Below are positions 45,613 to 54,618 of a DNA stretch of 64,000 nucleotides, in pieces. Origin of the DNA: Brevibacillus centrosporus (GTDB lineage Bacteria; Bacillota; Bacilli; Brevibacillales; Brevibacillaceae); the NCBI RefSeq assembly GCF_003710815.1, contig NZ_RHHP01000003.1, forward strand, positions 62,001 to 126,000, in the 5' to 3' direction. The notes beneath the pieces were generated by a model. That model was not told where the DNA came from. It made no database searches and saw nothing but the letters and a program-made list of their open reading frames with translations. Position numbers and translations under genes: made by a program. The first letter of the stretch is position 1. Each line of letters starts with the position of its first letter.

Positions 45613-45867
45613 TTAATCCTGTGGCCACGTATTGCGTATTTCCTGCTCAAACACACGCAGCTGATCCGTCCGCTTTTGCAGCTGCTCCACTTCCCGCTCC
45701 CAGTTAGCCCTCTGCATCTGGCTGATGCTCTCTGCCTTCTTCTCCAGCTCTTTGACCTCGACTCGAAGCGCGATCACAATATCCAGAATCCCCTCCATGT
45801 CCATCTCCCGCATTTCCTGAATAAAACGCCATTCAGCCTCTGTAAGCCGGTACTGCTTGTTTGCCAT
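45613..45867 (-). CDS. Small hypothetical coiled-coil protein
   Basis: An 84-residue charged protein beginning MANKQYRLTEAEWRFIQEMR. The second half (VEVKELEKKAESISQMQRAN, then REVEQLQKRTDQLRVFEQEI) should form a coiled coil. No family recognised. A terminator directly downstream supports its being a gene. Confidence 0.65.
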   Translation of the reverse strand: MANKQYRLTEAEWRFIQEMREMDMEGILDIVIALRVEVKELEKKAESISQMQRANWEREVEQLQKRTDQLRVFEQEIRNTWPQD

Positions 45868-46080
45868 TTGCGAACACCCACCCTAAAACATGTGTCAATT
45901 TATTATATAAATGTTTCATTTCAAAGCTTTTTTGTCGTCATTAATATATAATTATATCGTAATATGTTTGTCGACAAGTAAATCGCGGAAAAGGGGGGAC
46001 ATTACTAAAATATCACTGGAATGGCGATCATTCCAAATCTTATTTGCTTGTAGACAGTAAATGGTCAAAGGAGGTTGCGC

Positions 46081-46578
46081 ATGTTTTCAATCAGAGAGTC
46101 AGATTTGCCGGGTATCGGACGGAAATACCAAGTAGAAACAAGAGGTGGCGACAAGCTCGTCATTATCATTCACGATGACGGACGAAGAGAGCTTTTTCAC
46201 TTTGACAAGGACGATCCGGATGAGACTATTTCCATGGTGACCCTCGACGACGATGAAGCGAGGCAAATCGCGGCTATAGTAGGCGGTCTGACGTATAAGC
46301 CGTCTGCGCTGGAAACCGTTGAAGTCGCTCTGGATAAACTCGTCATCGAATGGTACAAATTAGAACCCGGAGCGCGTTGCATGGGAAAAACGATCGGCGA
46401 AATGAACATCCGTCAGGAAACGGGTGCCACCATCATCGCGATTATCGAAAAGGACCACCGTCAAACCATCAATCCAGGTCCAGAGTATGTTCTCCAGGCA
46501 GGGGCCACTTTGGTCGTAGCTGGCGAGCGGAAGCAGGTGAAAGCGCTAAAATCTACATTTAGCACAGGGGGTGAGTGA
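46081..46578 (+). CDS. khtT: K+/H+ antiporter regulatory subunit (KhtT-like, TrkA-C domain)
   Basis: A 165-residue soluble subunit. The N-terminal half starts [20 protein letters not shown], as in KhtT. The C-terminal TrkA-C (RCK_C) domain covers about 80-160 ([50 protein letters not shown]). ATG at 46081 follows AAAGGAGG. It is immediately followed by the antiporter gene. Confidence 0.93.
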   Translation: MFSIRESDLPGIGRKYQVETRGGDKLVIIIHDDGRRELFHFDKDDPDETISMVTLDDDEARQIAAIVGGLTYKPSALETVEVALDKLVIEWYKLEPGARCMGKTIGEMNIRQETGATIIAIIEKDHRQTINPGPEYVLQAGATLVVAGERKQVKALKSTFSTGGE

Positions 46579-46579
46579 T

Positions 46580-47800
46580 TTGGAGCACATTGTCTTTGAA
46601 GTCGGTCTCGCTCTCGCTTTAATTGCGCTGGCCGGCTTCCTCTCCGTCAAATTAAAATTCTCCATTGTTCCTTTTTACATTCTCGTGGGAATGGTCGTGG
46701 GCCCGCACGCTCCCGACATCGGCTTGTTTGACCTTCGTTTTATTCAAAGCGCACCACTCATTGAATTCATGGGCCGAGTCGGCGTACTCTTCCTGTTGTT
46801 TTATCTGGGACTTGAGTTTTCTGTAGGCCGTTTGATCAAAGCCGGCCGTTCCATCGCAGTCGGCGGTACCATCTACATCGTCATCAACTTTACCCTGGGC
46901 CTTTTGTTTGGTTGGGTCGCAGGCTTCCCTTTGAAAGAAATCCTCATTATCGCTGGAATCACAACGATCTCCTCCAGCGCCATCGTGGCTAAAGTCCTGG
47001 TGGATCTCAAACGTACAGCAAATCGCGAAACAGAGATGATCTTGGGGATCATCATGTTCGAAGACATATTTTTGGCCGTGTACATCTCCATCGTGTCCGG
47101 TCTCGTCTTGAGCGGAGCCACCTCTCTCATGGGTGTTCTCAGTTCCGCCCTGATTGCCCTCGGTTATATGCTGCTCCTCATCATCGTGGGGCGCAAACTC
47201 GTTCCCTTCCTCAATCGTGCCTTGAATATCAAATCAAATGAAGTGTTTATGATCACTGTTTTTGCCGCTCTGTTCCTGATTGCGGGCTTTTCCGAGACCA
47301 TCCATGTTGCGGAAGCGATCGGTGCCTTGTTGGTCGGCCTCATCCTGGCAGAAACGCAGCACATGAAACGTATCGAGCATATGATTTTGCCTTTCCGTGA
47401 CTTCTTCGGAGCGATGTTCTTTTTCAGCTTCGGCCTGACCATCGATCCGCTGTCACTAGGAGGCGCTGTGTGGCTCTCGATCGGTGCCGTCATCGTCACC
47501 ATCATCGGGAATGTCGCAGCAGGTATGCTCGCCGGGAAAAGTGCTGGTTTGAACGCCAAGGCTTCTACCAACATCGGACTTACCATCGTCTCCCGCGGTG
47601 AATTTTCTATCATCATGGCCAATCTGGGAAAAGCCGGGGCACTCATGGAAATTCTCCAGCCGTTTGCAGCGCTTTACGTGCTCATACTGGCGATTCTAGG
47701 TCCACTATTGACCAAAGAGTCCAAGAAGATTTACGGCTTGCTTAGCAAGATTCTTCCCGTAGACAAAGCGGTCCCTGCCAAACAGACAGAAAATAACTAA
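46580..47800 (+). CDS. khtU: K+(NH4+)/H+ antiporter membrane subunit (KhtU-like, CPA2)
   Basis: About 406 residues with 12 or so helices of the CPA2 exchanger family: GMVVGPHAPDIGLFDL near residue 35, GRVGVLFLLFYLGLEFSVGR near 60, TISSSAIVAKVLVDLKRTAN near 130 and TIVSRGEFSIIMANLGKAG near 340. Start: TTG at 46580 behind GGGGGTGA, or GTG at 46571 overlapping khtT. With KhtT it exports K+ under alkaline or high-salt stress in B. subtilis. Confidence 0.93.
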   Translation: MEHIVFEVGLALALIALAGFLSVKLKFSIVPFYILVGMVVGPHAPDIGLFDLRFIQSAPLIEFMGRVGVLFLLFYLGLEFSVGRLIKAGRSIAVGGTIYIVINFTLGLLFGWVAGFPLKEILIIAGITTISSSAIVAKVLVDLKRTANRETEMILGIIMFEDIFLAVYISIVSGLVLSGATSLMGVLSSALIALGYMLLLIIVGRKLVPFLNRALNIKSNEVFMITVFAALFLIAGFSETIHVAEAIGALLVGLILAETQHMKRIEHMILPFRDFFGAMFFFSFGLTIDPLSLGGAVWLSIGAVIVTIIGNVAAGMLAGKSAGLNAKASTNIGLTIVSRGEFSIIMANLGKAGALMEILQPFAALYVLILAILGPLLTKESKKIYGLLSKILPVDKAVPAKQTENN

Positions 47801-47842
47801 CCGAAATCTACCGAATGATTCCTTTTGCACGGATCTGAGAAA

Positions 47843-47899
47843 AAAAACAGCGGCGGTCTAAGAACGATCCATCATGTCTTAGACCACCTCTGCTTTTTT
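47843..47899. terminator. khtTU terminator
   Basis: GGTCTAAGAAC pairs with GTCTTAGACC inside an AACAG/CTGCTTTTTT outer stem. Confidence 0.88.
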
Positions 47900-47927
47900 C
47901 TAGAGTGTGCAATTTGCCGTTGCAATT

Positions 47928-48146
47928 TTACCGCGCTTCAATTGCAATAATCTGTCCACAACAAAAGTTGATGTTACGCCCACCAGTCCGGATTGCCCGC
48001 AAGATTCGGTCGGTAGCAGTCACCTTTTCCCTCAGCGCCAGATTGAACGTTTGTCCGGAAGCTGTATATACCGCGACCGCTGTGCCGGCAGCTGTTCCGA
48101 TGTCCTCTAATAATTCAAAACAAGAGCACCCAACCATTCTTCCCAT
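47928..48146 (-). CDS. Small hypothetical protein
   Basis: A 72-residue protein starting MGRMVGCSCFELLEDIGTAA behind a strong GGGGGAG site. It contains a CSC motif near the N-terminus, an Ala/Val-rich strand region and NINFCCGQIIAIEA near the end. Not recognised; the paired cysteines might bind metal. It lies between khtU and the YheC-like gene. Supported mainly by ribosome binding site and composition. Confidence 0.5.
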   Translation of the reverse strand: MGRMVGCSCFELLEDIGTAAGTAVAVYTASGQTFNLALREKVTATDRILRAIRTGGRNINFCCGQIIAIEAR

Positions 48147-48247
48147 GTCTACTCCCCCATCCCTGATCGGATGTTATCATAGTATTCCCGAAACGATAGC
48201 TTGACTGAGCGTATGATCCTGTCGATTTGCGGAAACGGAGAGGAACC

Positions 48248-49270
48248 ATGGTATTCATCCAAATCGAGCTAATCCAACTGGGGGAAACGATTGGTGTGCA
48301 TACCAAACAAAAGAATTACATTGGCTTCTTGGTGCCGACATTAAAAAGAGCGGCCATCCTGAGAAAATATGCTAACTATCAGTCCCATTCCCCCCTGTTT
48401 GCCTTCTCTTCGAAAAGCATCAACTGGAAATCGAGACGAATTACTGGACTCGAATATGTAAATGGAAGATGGAACAGGCGCTCGTTTCCTTTCCCGAAAG
48501 TGATCTATAATTGCTGCTATGGCGACAAAAGAGCCTTATTGAAGCGTTTCGAGAAGACGATCGGTCCCCAAAAGTGCTTCAATGCGCTTAGCCGGTTTAG
48601 CAAATGGGCGATTTATCAAATCCTTGCTGATTCCCCTTTGCAAAGCTATCTCCCGAAATCGCATACCTATGACTCTAATCAGTTGATAACGTTCCTGGAA
48701 GAGTACAGGACCGCCTTCCTGAAGCCGAATTATGGCTCAAAAGGTCAAGGAATACTGCGGGTGGAATGCAGCTTGACTGGAACTTATACACTGGCCGAAC
48801 AGACTTGGGATCCCTCCTTTGTCACGAGCGACCCGAGTGCTTTAATCACTTTGCTTGAAAACAAAATGGGCACGAAAAAATACCTGATCCAAAAAGAAAT
48901 CAGGATGAAGAAAATAAATGACCGCTCTGTGGACTTCCGCGTCATGGTTCAAAAGAACGGGCAAGGCAATTGGGCGATAACAGGTGAGCTGGTCCGCTTT
49001 GCCAATAGACAGAGCTATCTATCGAACTTGTTTACCAGATCCGATTCTCTACAGAACGTGCTTGCCGGCCTTTATCAACAGTGGCCCCAAAAAGCCGCTA
49101 CCCTCATTCACGAAATCCATAAGGTGTGCTTGGGCGTTGCTGAAAGGCTTGATCAGCACTACGGACACATCGCGGAGCTCGGCATCGATATTACCATTGA
49201 TCACAGTGACCAAATTTGGCTGATCGAAGTAAACAGCCGTCCATCCAAGATGATTTTTAAAGTTTTGGAC
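48248..49270 (+). pseudogene. YheC/YheD-family ATP-grasp (endospore-associated), 3'-truncated
   Basis: About 340 residues of a YheC/D-type ATP-grasp protein: FPKVIYNCCYGDKRALLKRF near residue 85, AFLKPNYGSKGQGILRVE near 155, IQKEIRMKKINDRSVDFRVM near 220, GIDITIDHSDQIWLIEVNSR near 315. The family normally continues past EVNSRP. Here, after about 49270, the frame runs antisense through the tail of the DUF302 gene. The C-terminus is therefore foreign, and the protein is truncated in or just after the ATP-binding region. ATG at 48248 follows GAGAGGAACC. Confidence 0.75.
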
Positions 49271-49659
49271 CATTTCGCCTTCTCAATCACGCGAATCAAT
49301 GTTTGCTCGATTTCTTCCGCTGTTTCATTCAGCTCAGAGCTGTTCAGAATCCCGAGTAAGGCAGTCGGCCTGGGTAAGCCAATGCGCACGTGACTTTGAT
49401 CGACATACACAACGATCTTACAAGGCAAAAAGTACCCGACCAGCTCGTTGTGGCTCAACACCTTTGCCGCCTCGTGCGGATTGCAAACCTCCAGAATATG
49501 AAAAGGCCGCGTGTAATCCTCTATTCCTTTGTCCCTCAGCTTTTGGGTCAGATCCAATTGCCACAAGATGCCGAAATGTTCCGCTTTCAGTTGCGCATCC
49601 AATGCTTCGATGACGGCCTCGATCGATTTATGGGAAGTAACCGTGTAATGAAATTCCAT
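49270..49659 (-). pseudogene. DUF302 domain protein, extreme 3' end replaced
   Basis: About 130 residues of DUF302: MEFHYTVTSHKSIEAVIEAL, HFGILWQLDLTQKLRDKGI, FHILEVCNPHEAAKVL, GYFLPCKIVVYVDQ and IGLPRPTALLGI. The family usually ends close to EEIEQTLIRVIEKA. Here the frame continues antisense into the YheC-like gene to 49201 (KTLKIILDGRLFTSIS). The functional core may be intact with only an added tail, so activity is possible. Confidence 0.75.
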
Positions 49660-49733
49660 TTTTCCTCATCCTTTCCCTGGTAGTATGCGGGAATCGGGAA
49701 GGCTTTATGCTGGAATCCACTCTATCAGAATAC

Positions 49734-50267
49734 CTACTCCATGGACGAAATCATCTTCTCCATTTTTTCCTGATCCATCGGCCCAATGAATTTTTCACGG
49801 ATGACTCCCTTGGAATCGATCATGTAACTCGTCGGTATCGATATCGCCTGAAACTGATTCCCTACCTGCTTGTCGATGTCTAAAAGTACAGGAAAGGTCA
49901 TGCCGTACTCTTTGACAAAGGCAGTGACCTTCTCTACACTGCTCTCCGTTGCAGTCAGGTTGACCCCAAGGATGATGACATCCTTGTCTTTGTATTGCTC
50001 GTAAAAGGCTTGCATATCCGGTATTTCTGCTCTGCACGGCGGACACCAGGTCGCCCACAGGTTGACGATCACTTTTTTCCCTCGCAAATCAGACAGCTTG
50101 ATTGCTTCCCCTTCTGCTGTCATTAGCGAGAAGTCGGGTGCCAAGTTTCCCCTCTGGATACCGACTGTTTGCGATACTGCTTGTTCGGGGGCAGCATCTT
50201 GCGAAAACCACCCCCAGGCAAGCAAAGCTACGAGCGCAATCAGAGCCAGCCCGCTACTTCTTTTCAT
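49734..50267 (-). CDS. Thiol-disulfide oxidoreductase, ResA/TlpA-like
   Basis: About 177 residues: a signal anchor (GLALIALVALLAWGWFSQDA) and an extracytoplasmic thioredoxin fold with the active site WATWCPPCRAEIPDMQAFYE near residue 75 and the cis-Pro loop ISIPTSYMIDSKG near 145. Such proteins reduce apocytochrome c or other envelope thiols. ATG at 50267 follows GGGAGGTG and overlaps the end of the upstream membrane protein gene by 14 bases, implying co-transcription. Confidence 0.93.
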   Translation of the reverse strand: MKRSSGLALIALVALLAWGWFSQDAAPEQAVSQTVGIQRGNLAPDFSLMTAEGEAIKLSDLRGKKVIVNLWATWCPPCRAEIPDMQAFYEQYKDKDVIILGVNLTATESSVEKVTAFVKEYGMTFPVLLDIDKQVGNQFQAISIPTSYMIDSKGVIREKFIGPMDQEKMEKMISSME

Positions 50268-50952
50268 GCGATGCACCTCCCATATCTCGCGCTCGACTGA
50301 CCAAGATCCATGCTAGTACTGCAAACAGGTAGGAAAGCCACTGTTCACGGGACAAACCTGCGAGCACTGGAGAATGCTCTTGGGAAAAGAAGGCCACATA
50401 CACCTGACTAATTCCAAACCACATCAAAAGGTTCAGCCAGTGAACCGCATTCGTCAGTGTTTTCCACTTGCGAATGACCAGCAGCAAAAAGAGGATGCCG
50501 ATCGCCGCTTGCTGGACAGAATACCAGCCATCCTGACCTTCCACAGCCCAAGTAAGAAGAAAAGCCGCAGCCCAGGCTGTCCACCCGCCGAGTGCAAGCG
50601 ATGCGGCGAATACTGGTATAGGTATCTCTCTTTTACGGACCGTTACCACCAAATAGACAAGAACAGCGATCATTGCCAGCCAAAATCCCCGGTCTCCCCC
50701 TGAGAAATAGAGAATAGATGCTGGCTGTTCCATGGCTTTTGACGGATAGAGAAGGATGTAACTGAACTTCCAGACCACAAACCCCAAGAGGATTCCGCCG
50801 CTCATTATCTCCCAGATGGTCTTTTTCAGCTCTCTCTCCTCTCGCAGTCGCAAGTGAACGGAAGCGAAAGCAAGCAGGATCGAAGCAACACGAATCAGCA
50901 TGCTCATTTTGACCAAGAACGGTCCGAGCTGTATAACATCCGGTAAGCTCAT
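50254..50952 (-). CDS. Polytopic membrane protein upstream of ResA-like gene
   Basis: A 232-residue protein with about seven hydrophobic helices. The opening MSLPDVIQLGPFLVKMSMLI is reminiscent of prolipoprotein diacylglyceryl transferase (Lgt) N-termini (IQLGPF), but the catalytic Lgt signature is not evident. Overlap with the ResA-like gene suggests a shared role in electron transfer to envelope thiols. The function is unassigned and the Lgt resemblance may be superficial. Confidence 0.7.
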   Translation of the reverse strand: MSLPDVIQLGPFLVKMSMLIRVASILLAFASVHLRLREERELKKTIWEIMSGGILLGFVVWKFSYILLYPSKAMEQPASILYFSGGDRGFWLAMIAVLVYLVVTVRKREIPIPVFAASLALGGWTAWAAAFLLTWAVEGQDGWYSVQQAAIGILFLLLVIRKWKTLTNAVHWLNLLMWFGISQVYVAFFSQEHSPVLAGLSREQWLSYLFAVLAWILVSRARDMGGASHEKK

Positions 50953-51012
50953 CTAACTAGTTCTCCTCCATTTTCAAGCCTTTGTCCTAGGAATCGATCC
51001 ATTCTTATCTGC

Positions 51013-51052
51013 AAAAAAAGCCTATCCTTTGAAACAAAGAATTGGCTTTTTT
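51013..51052 (-). terminator. Terminator of the DsrE-like gene
   Basis: AAAGCC-AT-CTTTG pairs with CAAAG-AT-GGCTTT on the minus strand, followed by a T run. Confidence 0.75.
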
Positions 51053-51101
51053 CTTTCTCTAACATGCTAGCATAAATCTTACGCACCGCCAGTACGCAAT
51101 T

Positions 51102-51380
51102 TTAAAAGGAAAGGCTGACATTGGCGTCTTTGGCAAAGTCGAGGAAAGTCACGGCACCGCCTACCTCAATTCCGTCCACGAAGTCTTCCTTGGTCAAGCC
51201 GATGACATCCATCGCCATTTGACAAGCGATCAGCTTGACGCCCAGCTCCTGCGCCATTATTACTAATTCGGGAATCGCAGGGATATTGGCTTTTTGGAAT
51301 CCTTGCGCCATTGCTTCCTTCCCTGCTGGCAGAGGCAGATTATGATGAGCTTCCTTATGAATGAGTTGCAGACCTTCAAA
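51102..51380 (-). pseudogene. DsrE/DsrF-like sulfur-relay protein, N-terminal half deleted
   Basis: The readable frame gives TFEGLQLIHKEAHHNLPLPA, then MAQGFQKANIPAIPELVIMA, GVKLIACQMAMDVIGLTKED and GGAVTFLDFAKDANVSLSF, the C-terminal two thirds of a DsrE/DrsH-type protein. A strong AGGAGG site with ATG lies at about 51396, but that ATG is out of frame and stops after three codons. The first 40-50 codons, which carry the first beta-alpha unit, seem to have been lost immediately after the start codon. An internal ATG at 51311 could give 69 residues. Confidence 0.75.
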
Positions 51381-51422
51381 GGTACATGTTACTGCCTCCT
51401 CTTTTTTGGTTGTTTTATTACA

Positions 51423-51440
51423 TATACCCCTATAGGTATA
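51423..51440. promoter_or_regulatory. CsoR/CstR-like operator
   Basis: TATACCCCTATAGGTATA closely resembles the ATACCCC-N-GGGTAT operators of the CsoR family persulfide sensor CstR. It lies about 27 bases upstream of the DsrE-like gene's ribosome binding site region. No csoR/cstR gene is seen in the window. Confidence 0.7.
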
Positions 51441-51557
51441 CTACCTTCACCTCGATTGCTTTGTCAACAACTCAGGTTTTTTCCAAACTTCTCCTGCTCC
51501 ACTTGTTTTTGTGCTATTTTAAATAAGACAACGTCGGATACGAGGAGGCTCACTGCC

Positions 51558-52010
51558 TTGACTGCTCTGCATACGCTTTTGCATAACAAGAATATTTCAT
51601 TTGAAATGATTGCACACCCGCAGCCCATCCGCTCTGCACAGGATGGCGCCGATTATTTTGGCATCGAGATCGGGCAAACCGCTCCCACTCTTGTACTGGA
51701 GACGGATAGAGGCTATATCTCGGCAATCCTGTCCGGGGATCGTGGGCGTTTGGATCTTCAGAAAATCGCAGCGATTCTTGGCTGTCGGGAAGTGAAACTG
51801 GCTTCTCCCCAAAAGGTGGAAGAGATTACAGGCTTTCGCATCGGCACTGTCCCCTTGGTAGGACTTTTTCTCCCCTGCCTATTTGATCGCAGTCTCTTTC
51901 GGTATCCAGAGGTTTATGGAGGAACCGGAGAGACTCATTCTACATTGAAGATCTCGCCCGTTGATGTGGAGGCCCTAAATCAGGTGCTGGCCTATTTGGA
52001 GTACGCTTAG
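51558..52010 (+). CDS. YbaK/EbsC-type aminoacyl-tRNA deacylase domain protein
   Basis: A 150-residue YbaK/ProX-like protein: HTLLHNKNISFEMIAHPQPI at the start, GQTAPTLVLETDRGYISAIL near residue 38, DLQKIAAILGCREVKLASPQ and GTVPLVGLFLPCLFD near 100. Members hydrolyse mischarged Cys- or Ala-tRNA. A TTG at 51558 behind GAGGAGG is the start. It lies 24 bases before the chromate transporter and may share its transcript. Confidence 0.85.
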   Translation: MTALHTLLHNKNISFEMIAHPQPIRSAQDGADYFGIEIGQTAPTLVLETDRGYISAILSGDRGRLDLQKIAAILGCREVKLASPQKVEEITGFRIGTVPLVGLFLPCLFDRSLFRYPEVYGGTGETHSTLKISPVDVEALNQVLAYLEYA

Positions 52011-52034
52011 ATATACGTAAAGGAGCGATATGTT

Positions 52035-53222
52035 TTGGATTCGAAGCAACAAAAGATGTTCGCTTTATGGGAGGTTTTCCGCGTATCATCGAGATTAGGT
52101 TTGACCTCGTTCGGAGGGCCAATCGCCCATTTGGGTTACTTTCATGACGAATACATTCGACGTCGAAAATGGATGGATGAACAGAGCTATGCAGAGCTTG
52201 TAGCGTTGTGTCAGTTTTTACCGGGACCAGCAAGTAGTCAGGTCGGTATTGGTGTCGGGATCATAAGGGCTGGACTCTTTGGAGGAATCGTCGCGTGGTT
52301 AGGATTTACGTTGCCCTCTGTAATCGCGTTGGTTCTCTTTGCGCTCCTGCTACAAGGCTTTGATATTGCAAATGCAGGATGGATTCATGGGCTTAAAATC
52401 GTTGCCGTAGCAATTGTAGCCCAAGCTGTACTCGGAATGGGTCAAAAACTTACGCCCGACCGTGACCGCGTGACAATCGCTGCAGTCGTTGCCTCTGTTG
52501 CGCTTTTATGGCCAACAGCTTATACGCAAGTGTTCCTAATTCTGGCTGCTGGTCTTCTTGGGCTTTGGCTGTACGGAAAGAATCCCGTTACTGGAGGCCG
52601 ATTCCTACCCATTGAAATTGGCAAGCGGTTCGCCATCTCTTGCCTTCTCTTGTTTTTTGCACTCCTTATCGCGTTACCTCTCTTCAGGCAAACGATGCAT
52701 TCCGAATGGATCGCGTTGTTCGACAGCTTCTACCGCTCTGGAGCCTTGGTCTTTGGTGGAGGACATGTCATGCTTCCCTTGCTGGAACGCGAGGTTGTTC
52801 CGACAGGATGGGTAAATCAAGAAGATTTTTTAACTGGGTATGGAGCCGCGCAAGCAGTGCCCGGGCCATTATTTACTTTTGCCGCATATCTCGGAGCGAT
52901 GGCCCGTGGAATCGGCGGGGCGGTGGCAGCAACGATTGCGATTTTCTTGCCTGCATTTCTCCTGGTTGTCGGGACGCTGCCGTTTTGGAACGAACTCCGA
53001 AGCAGCCCGAGAGTGCACGGCGCACTGACCGGAATTAATGCAGCAGTAGTGGGAATTTTGCTGGCTGCGTTATACAATCCGCTTTGGACGACGTCCATCC
53101 AAAATCCCGCTGACTTTGCTTTTGCCCTTTTCTTGTTCATCCTGCTTGTATACTGGAAGTGCCCACCTTGGATCATCGTTCTTGCTGGTGCTCTTGGCGG
53201 CATCCTGATTGCGTATGTATAA
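52035..53222 (+). CDS. chrA: Chromate transporter, ChrA family (two-domain)
   Basis: A 395-residue bidomain ChrA/CHR protein. N-terminal half: LGLTSFGGPIAHLGYFHDEY near residue 22, ALCQFLPGPASSQVGIGVGI near 58. C-terminal half: GALVFGGGHVMLPLLEREVV near 235, GYGAAQAVPGPLFTFAAYLG near 270. Both halves carry the expected FGGP/FGGG and PGP signatures. It exports chromate. The TTG start follows AAAGGAG. Confidence 0.94.
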   Translation: MDSKQQKMFALWEVFRVSSRLGLTSFGGPIAHLGYFHDEYIRRRKWMDEQSYAELVALCQFLPGPASSQVGIGVGIIRAGLFGGIVAWLGFTLPSVIALVLFALLLQGFDIANAGWIHGLKIVAVAIVAQAVLGMGQKLTPDRDRVTIAAVVASVALLWPTAYTQVFLILAAGLLGLWLYGKNPVTGGRFLPIEIGKRFAISCLLLFFALLIALPLFRQTMHSEWIALFDSFYRSGALVFGGGHVMLPLLEREVVPTGWVNQEDFLTGYGAAQAVPGPLFTFAAYLGAMARGIGGAVAATIAIFLPAFLLVVGTLPFWNELRSSPRVHGALTGINAAVVGILLAALYNPLWTTSIQNPADFAFALFLFILLVYWKCPPWIIVLAGALGGILIAYV

Positions 53223-53256
53223 TAGGTAACCCCGAGCGAAAGGGTGGCCAACGTAA

Positions 53257-53286
53257 GGAAAACGCAGCTTGAGGACTGCGTTTTTT
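53257..53286. terminator. Bidirectional terminator
   Basis: AAAACGCAG pairs with CTGCGTTTT, between converging chrA and the siderophore-binding protein gene. Confidence 0.88.
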
Positions 53287-53302
53287 CATGCTGTGTTAGT
53301 CG

Positions 53303-54244
53303 TTATGCTTTGCCGAGAAACCCTTCCTTAAAGATTTTCAACAAATTTTCGAGTGTGGTAGGGTCGCTATACGAGGACGCCTCTGTGTCGATTTCAATCA
53401 TGTGGTTTTGACTGACTGCAGGGATATTTTTCCACGAATCTGTCTTAAGGAAAGCATTCTCTTCACCCGTTGGCTTGCTCAAGATGATGTAATCTCCAGC
53501 AAATTGAGGGATCACTTCCACTGACATCATGTAATATCCGGGGCCAAGCGCTTCCTTTTTCACTGCGTCCGGCATGTTCAAGCCCATCGCCTGATACAAT
53601 ACCTCTGTTCCTCGCGCCCAGTTGTTCCCAAATACATAAAAGCTCTTCGCATCGTACTCAAAGACCGAGACAGTAGCTTTTTCGCCGATCTTGGCTTTGA
53701 TCTGTTCACCCGTTTCCTTGGCACGTTTCGTAAAATCATCGATCCATGCCTTGGCTTCTGCTTCCTTGTTCAACACTTTCCCGATCTCCAGCTGCTGAGC
53801 CAAATAATCGAGCTTGCCCCACGTGTACACGATCGTCGGCGCAATTTTGCTCATCTTATCCAAATTTTTCAAGGTGGAGCCAGCGATGATAAGGTCGGGC
53901 TTCAACTCGATGATTTTCTCCAGATCTTCCTCTGAGACGGTTTCTACATCTTCCAGTTTGTCCTTGAAAAGAGGATTCTTTTTGGTCCACTGGTCTACCC
54001 CTACCAGCTTGCCGTCGAGAGACAGAATGTTCGGGGCGTTGGTCAGACCGATAATACGCTTCGGATCGGCCGGTATCTCTATAGGGCCATTTTCTGACTG
54101 ATAGGTCACGGTTCCCGTTTTCGTTTCAGTTTTCGTTTCATTTCCTGCAGCAGCAGCATTCTCCTGTGGTGCTGGTGCTTCTTTTCCGCATGCACTCAAC
54201 ACCATCGTCAGGATGAGCAGTACAGGTAACAGCATTTTTCTCAT
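53303..54244 (-). CDS. Iron-siderophore ABC transporter substrate-binding lipoprotein
   Basis: A 313-residue FhuD/FecB-type lipoprotein with the lipobox LILTMVLSACGKEAP (Cys at residue 20), an acidic linker, and a two-lobe binding fold (DPKRIIGLTNAPNILSLDGK, KPDLIIAGSTLKN, VFGNNWARGTEVLYQAMG). A near-consensus Fur box about 110 bases upstream indicates iron repression. No permease or ATPase genes lie next to it, so it must share components encoded elsewhere. Confidence 0.93.
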   Translation of the reverse strand: MRKMLLPVLLILTMVLSACGKEAPAPQENAAAAGNETKTETKTGTVTYQSENGPIEIPADPKRIIGLTNAPNILSLDGKLVGVDQWTKKNPLFKDKLEDVETVSEEDLEKIIELKPDLIIAGSTLKNLDKMSKIAPTIVYTWGKLDYLAQQLEIGKVLNKEAEAKAWIDDFTKRAKETGEQIKAKIGEKATVSVFEYDAKSFYVFGNNWARGTEVLYQAMGLNMPDAVKKEALGPGYYMMSVEVIPQFAGDYIILSKPTGEENAFLKTDSWKNIPAVSQNHMIEIDTEASSYSDPTTLENLLKIFKEGFLGKA

Positions 54245-54353
54245 GGCTGACTTCTCCTTTTATGTAAATGATCGCGCCTTTTCTTCAACGTGCTTCTTCC
54301 CTACGATGTGCCTCCCTTATGTATGGGAAAGTCCATTGCCTATACTTATTATC

Positions 54354-54372
54354 GATATTGATAATCATTATC
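54354..54372. promoter_or_regulatory. Fur box
   Basis: GATATTGATAATCATTATC differs from the classical 19-base Fur box at one position. It lies upstream of the siderophore-binding protein gene on the minus strand. Confidence 0.9.
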
Positions 54373-54410
54373 AAAAATGAGCATACCAAACCGAATTCTG
54401 CCTGTCAATT

Positions 54411-54560
54411 GTTTCTTTCATTGGCTTTGCGCCCAGCGCTGATCCGAAGCACTTGCTCTACATTGCCGTAGATGATCCCCAAACAGAACTCCCCGCAGGA
54501 AATCATCCTCCCCTTATTCACTGAGATCATGGGAAAGAGCATGCACAGCCTCACTCGCAA
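54411..54560 (+). pseudogene. Remnant of a penicillin-binding protein transpeptidase C-terminus
   Basis: SFIGFAPSADPKHLLYIAVD then DPQTELPAGN is the pattern that follows the KTG motif in class B penicillin-binding proteins. After a one-base frame change the end LFTEIMGKSMHSL continues in the next frame. Nothing of the catalytic domain upstream remains: the promoter with the Fur box lies immediately to the left. A short decayed remnant, not expressed as a functional protein. Confidence 0.65.
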
Positions 54561-54588
54561 CGAAAATAACCTTTCGCATCCTACACAA

Positions 54589-54618
54589 AGAGGCTGCCGG
54601 ATCGCTCCAGCAGCCTCT
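54589..54618 (-). terminator. Terminator of the yitT-like gene
   Basis: AGAGGCTGC pairs with GCAGCCTCT; on the minus strand TTTGTGT follows. Confidence 0.65.

Noticed and set aside
48115-48306. A 63-residue minus-strand frame over the YheC-like start
   Set aside because: Overlaps two better supported genes and lacks a ribosome binding site.
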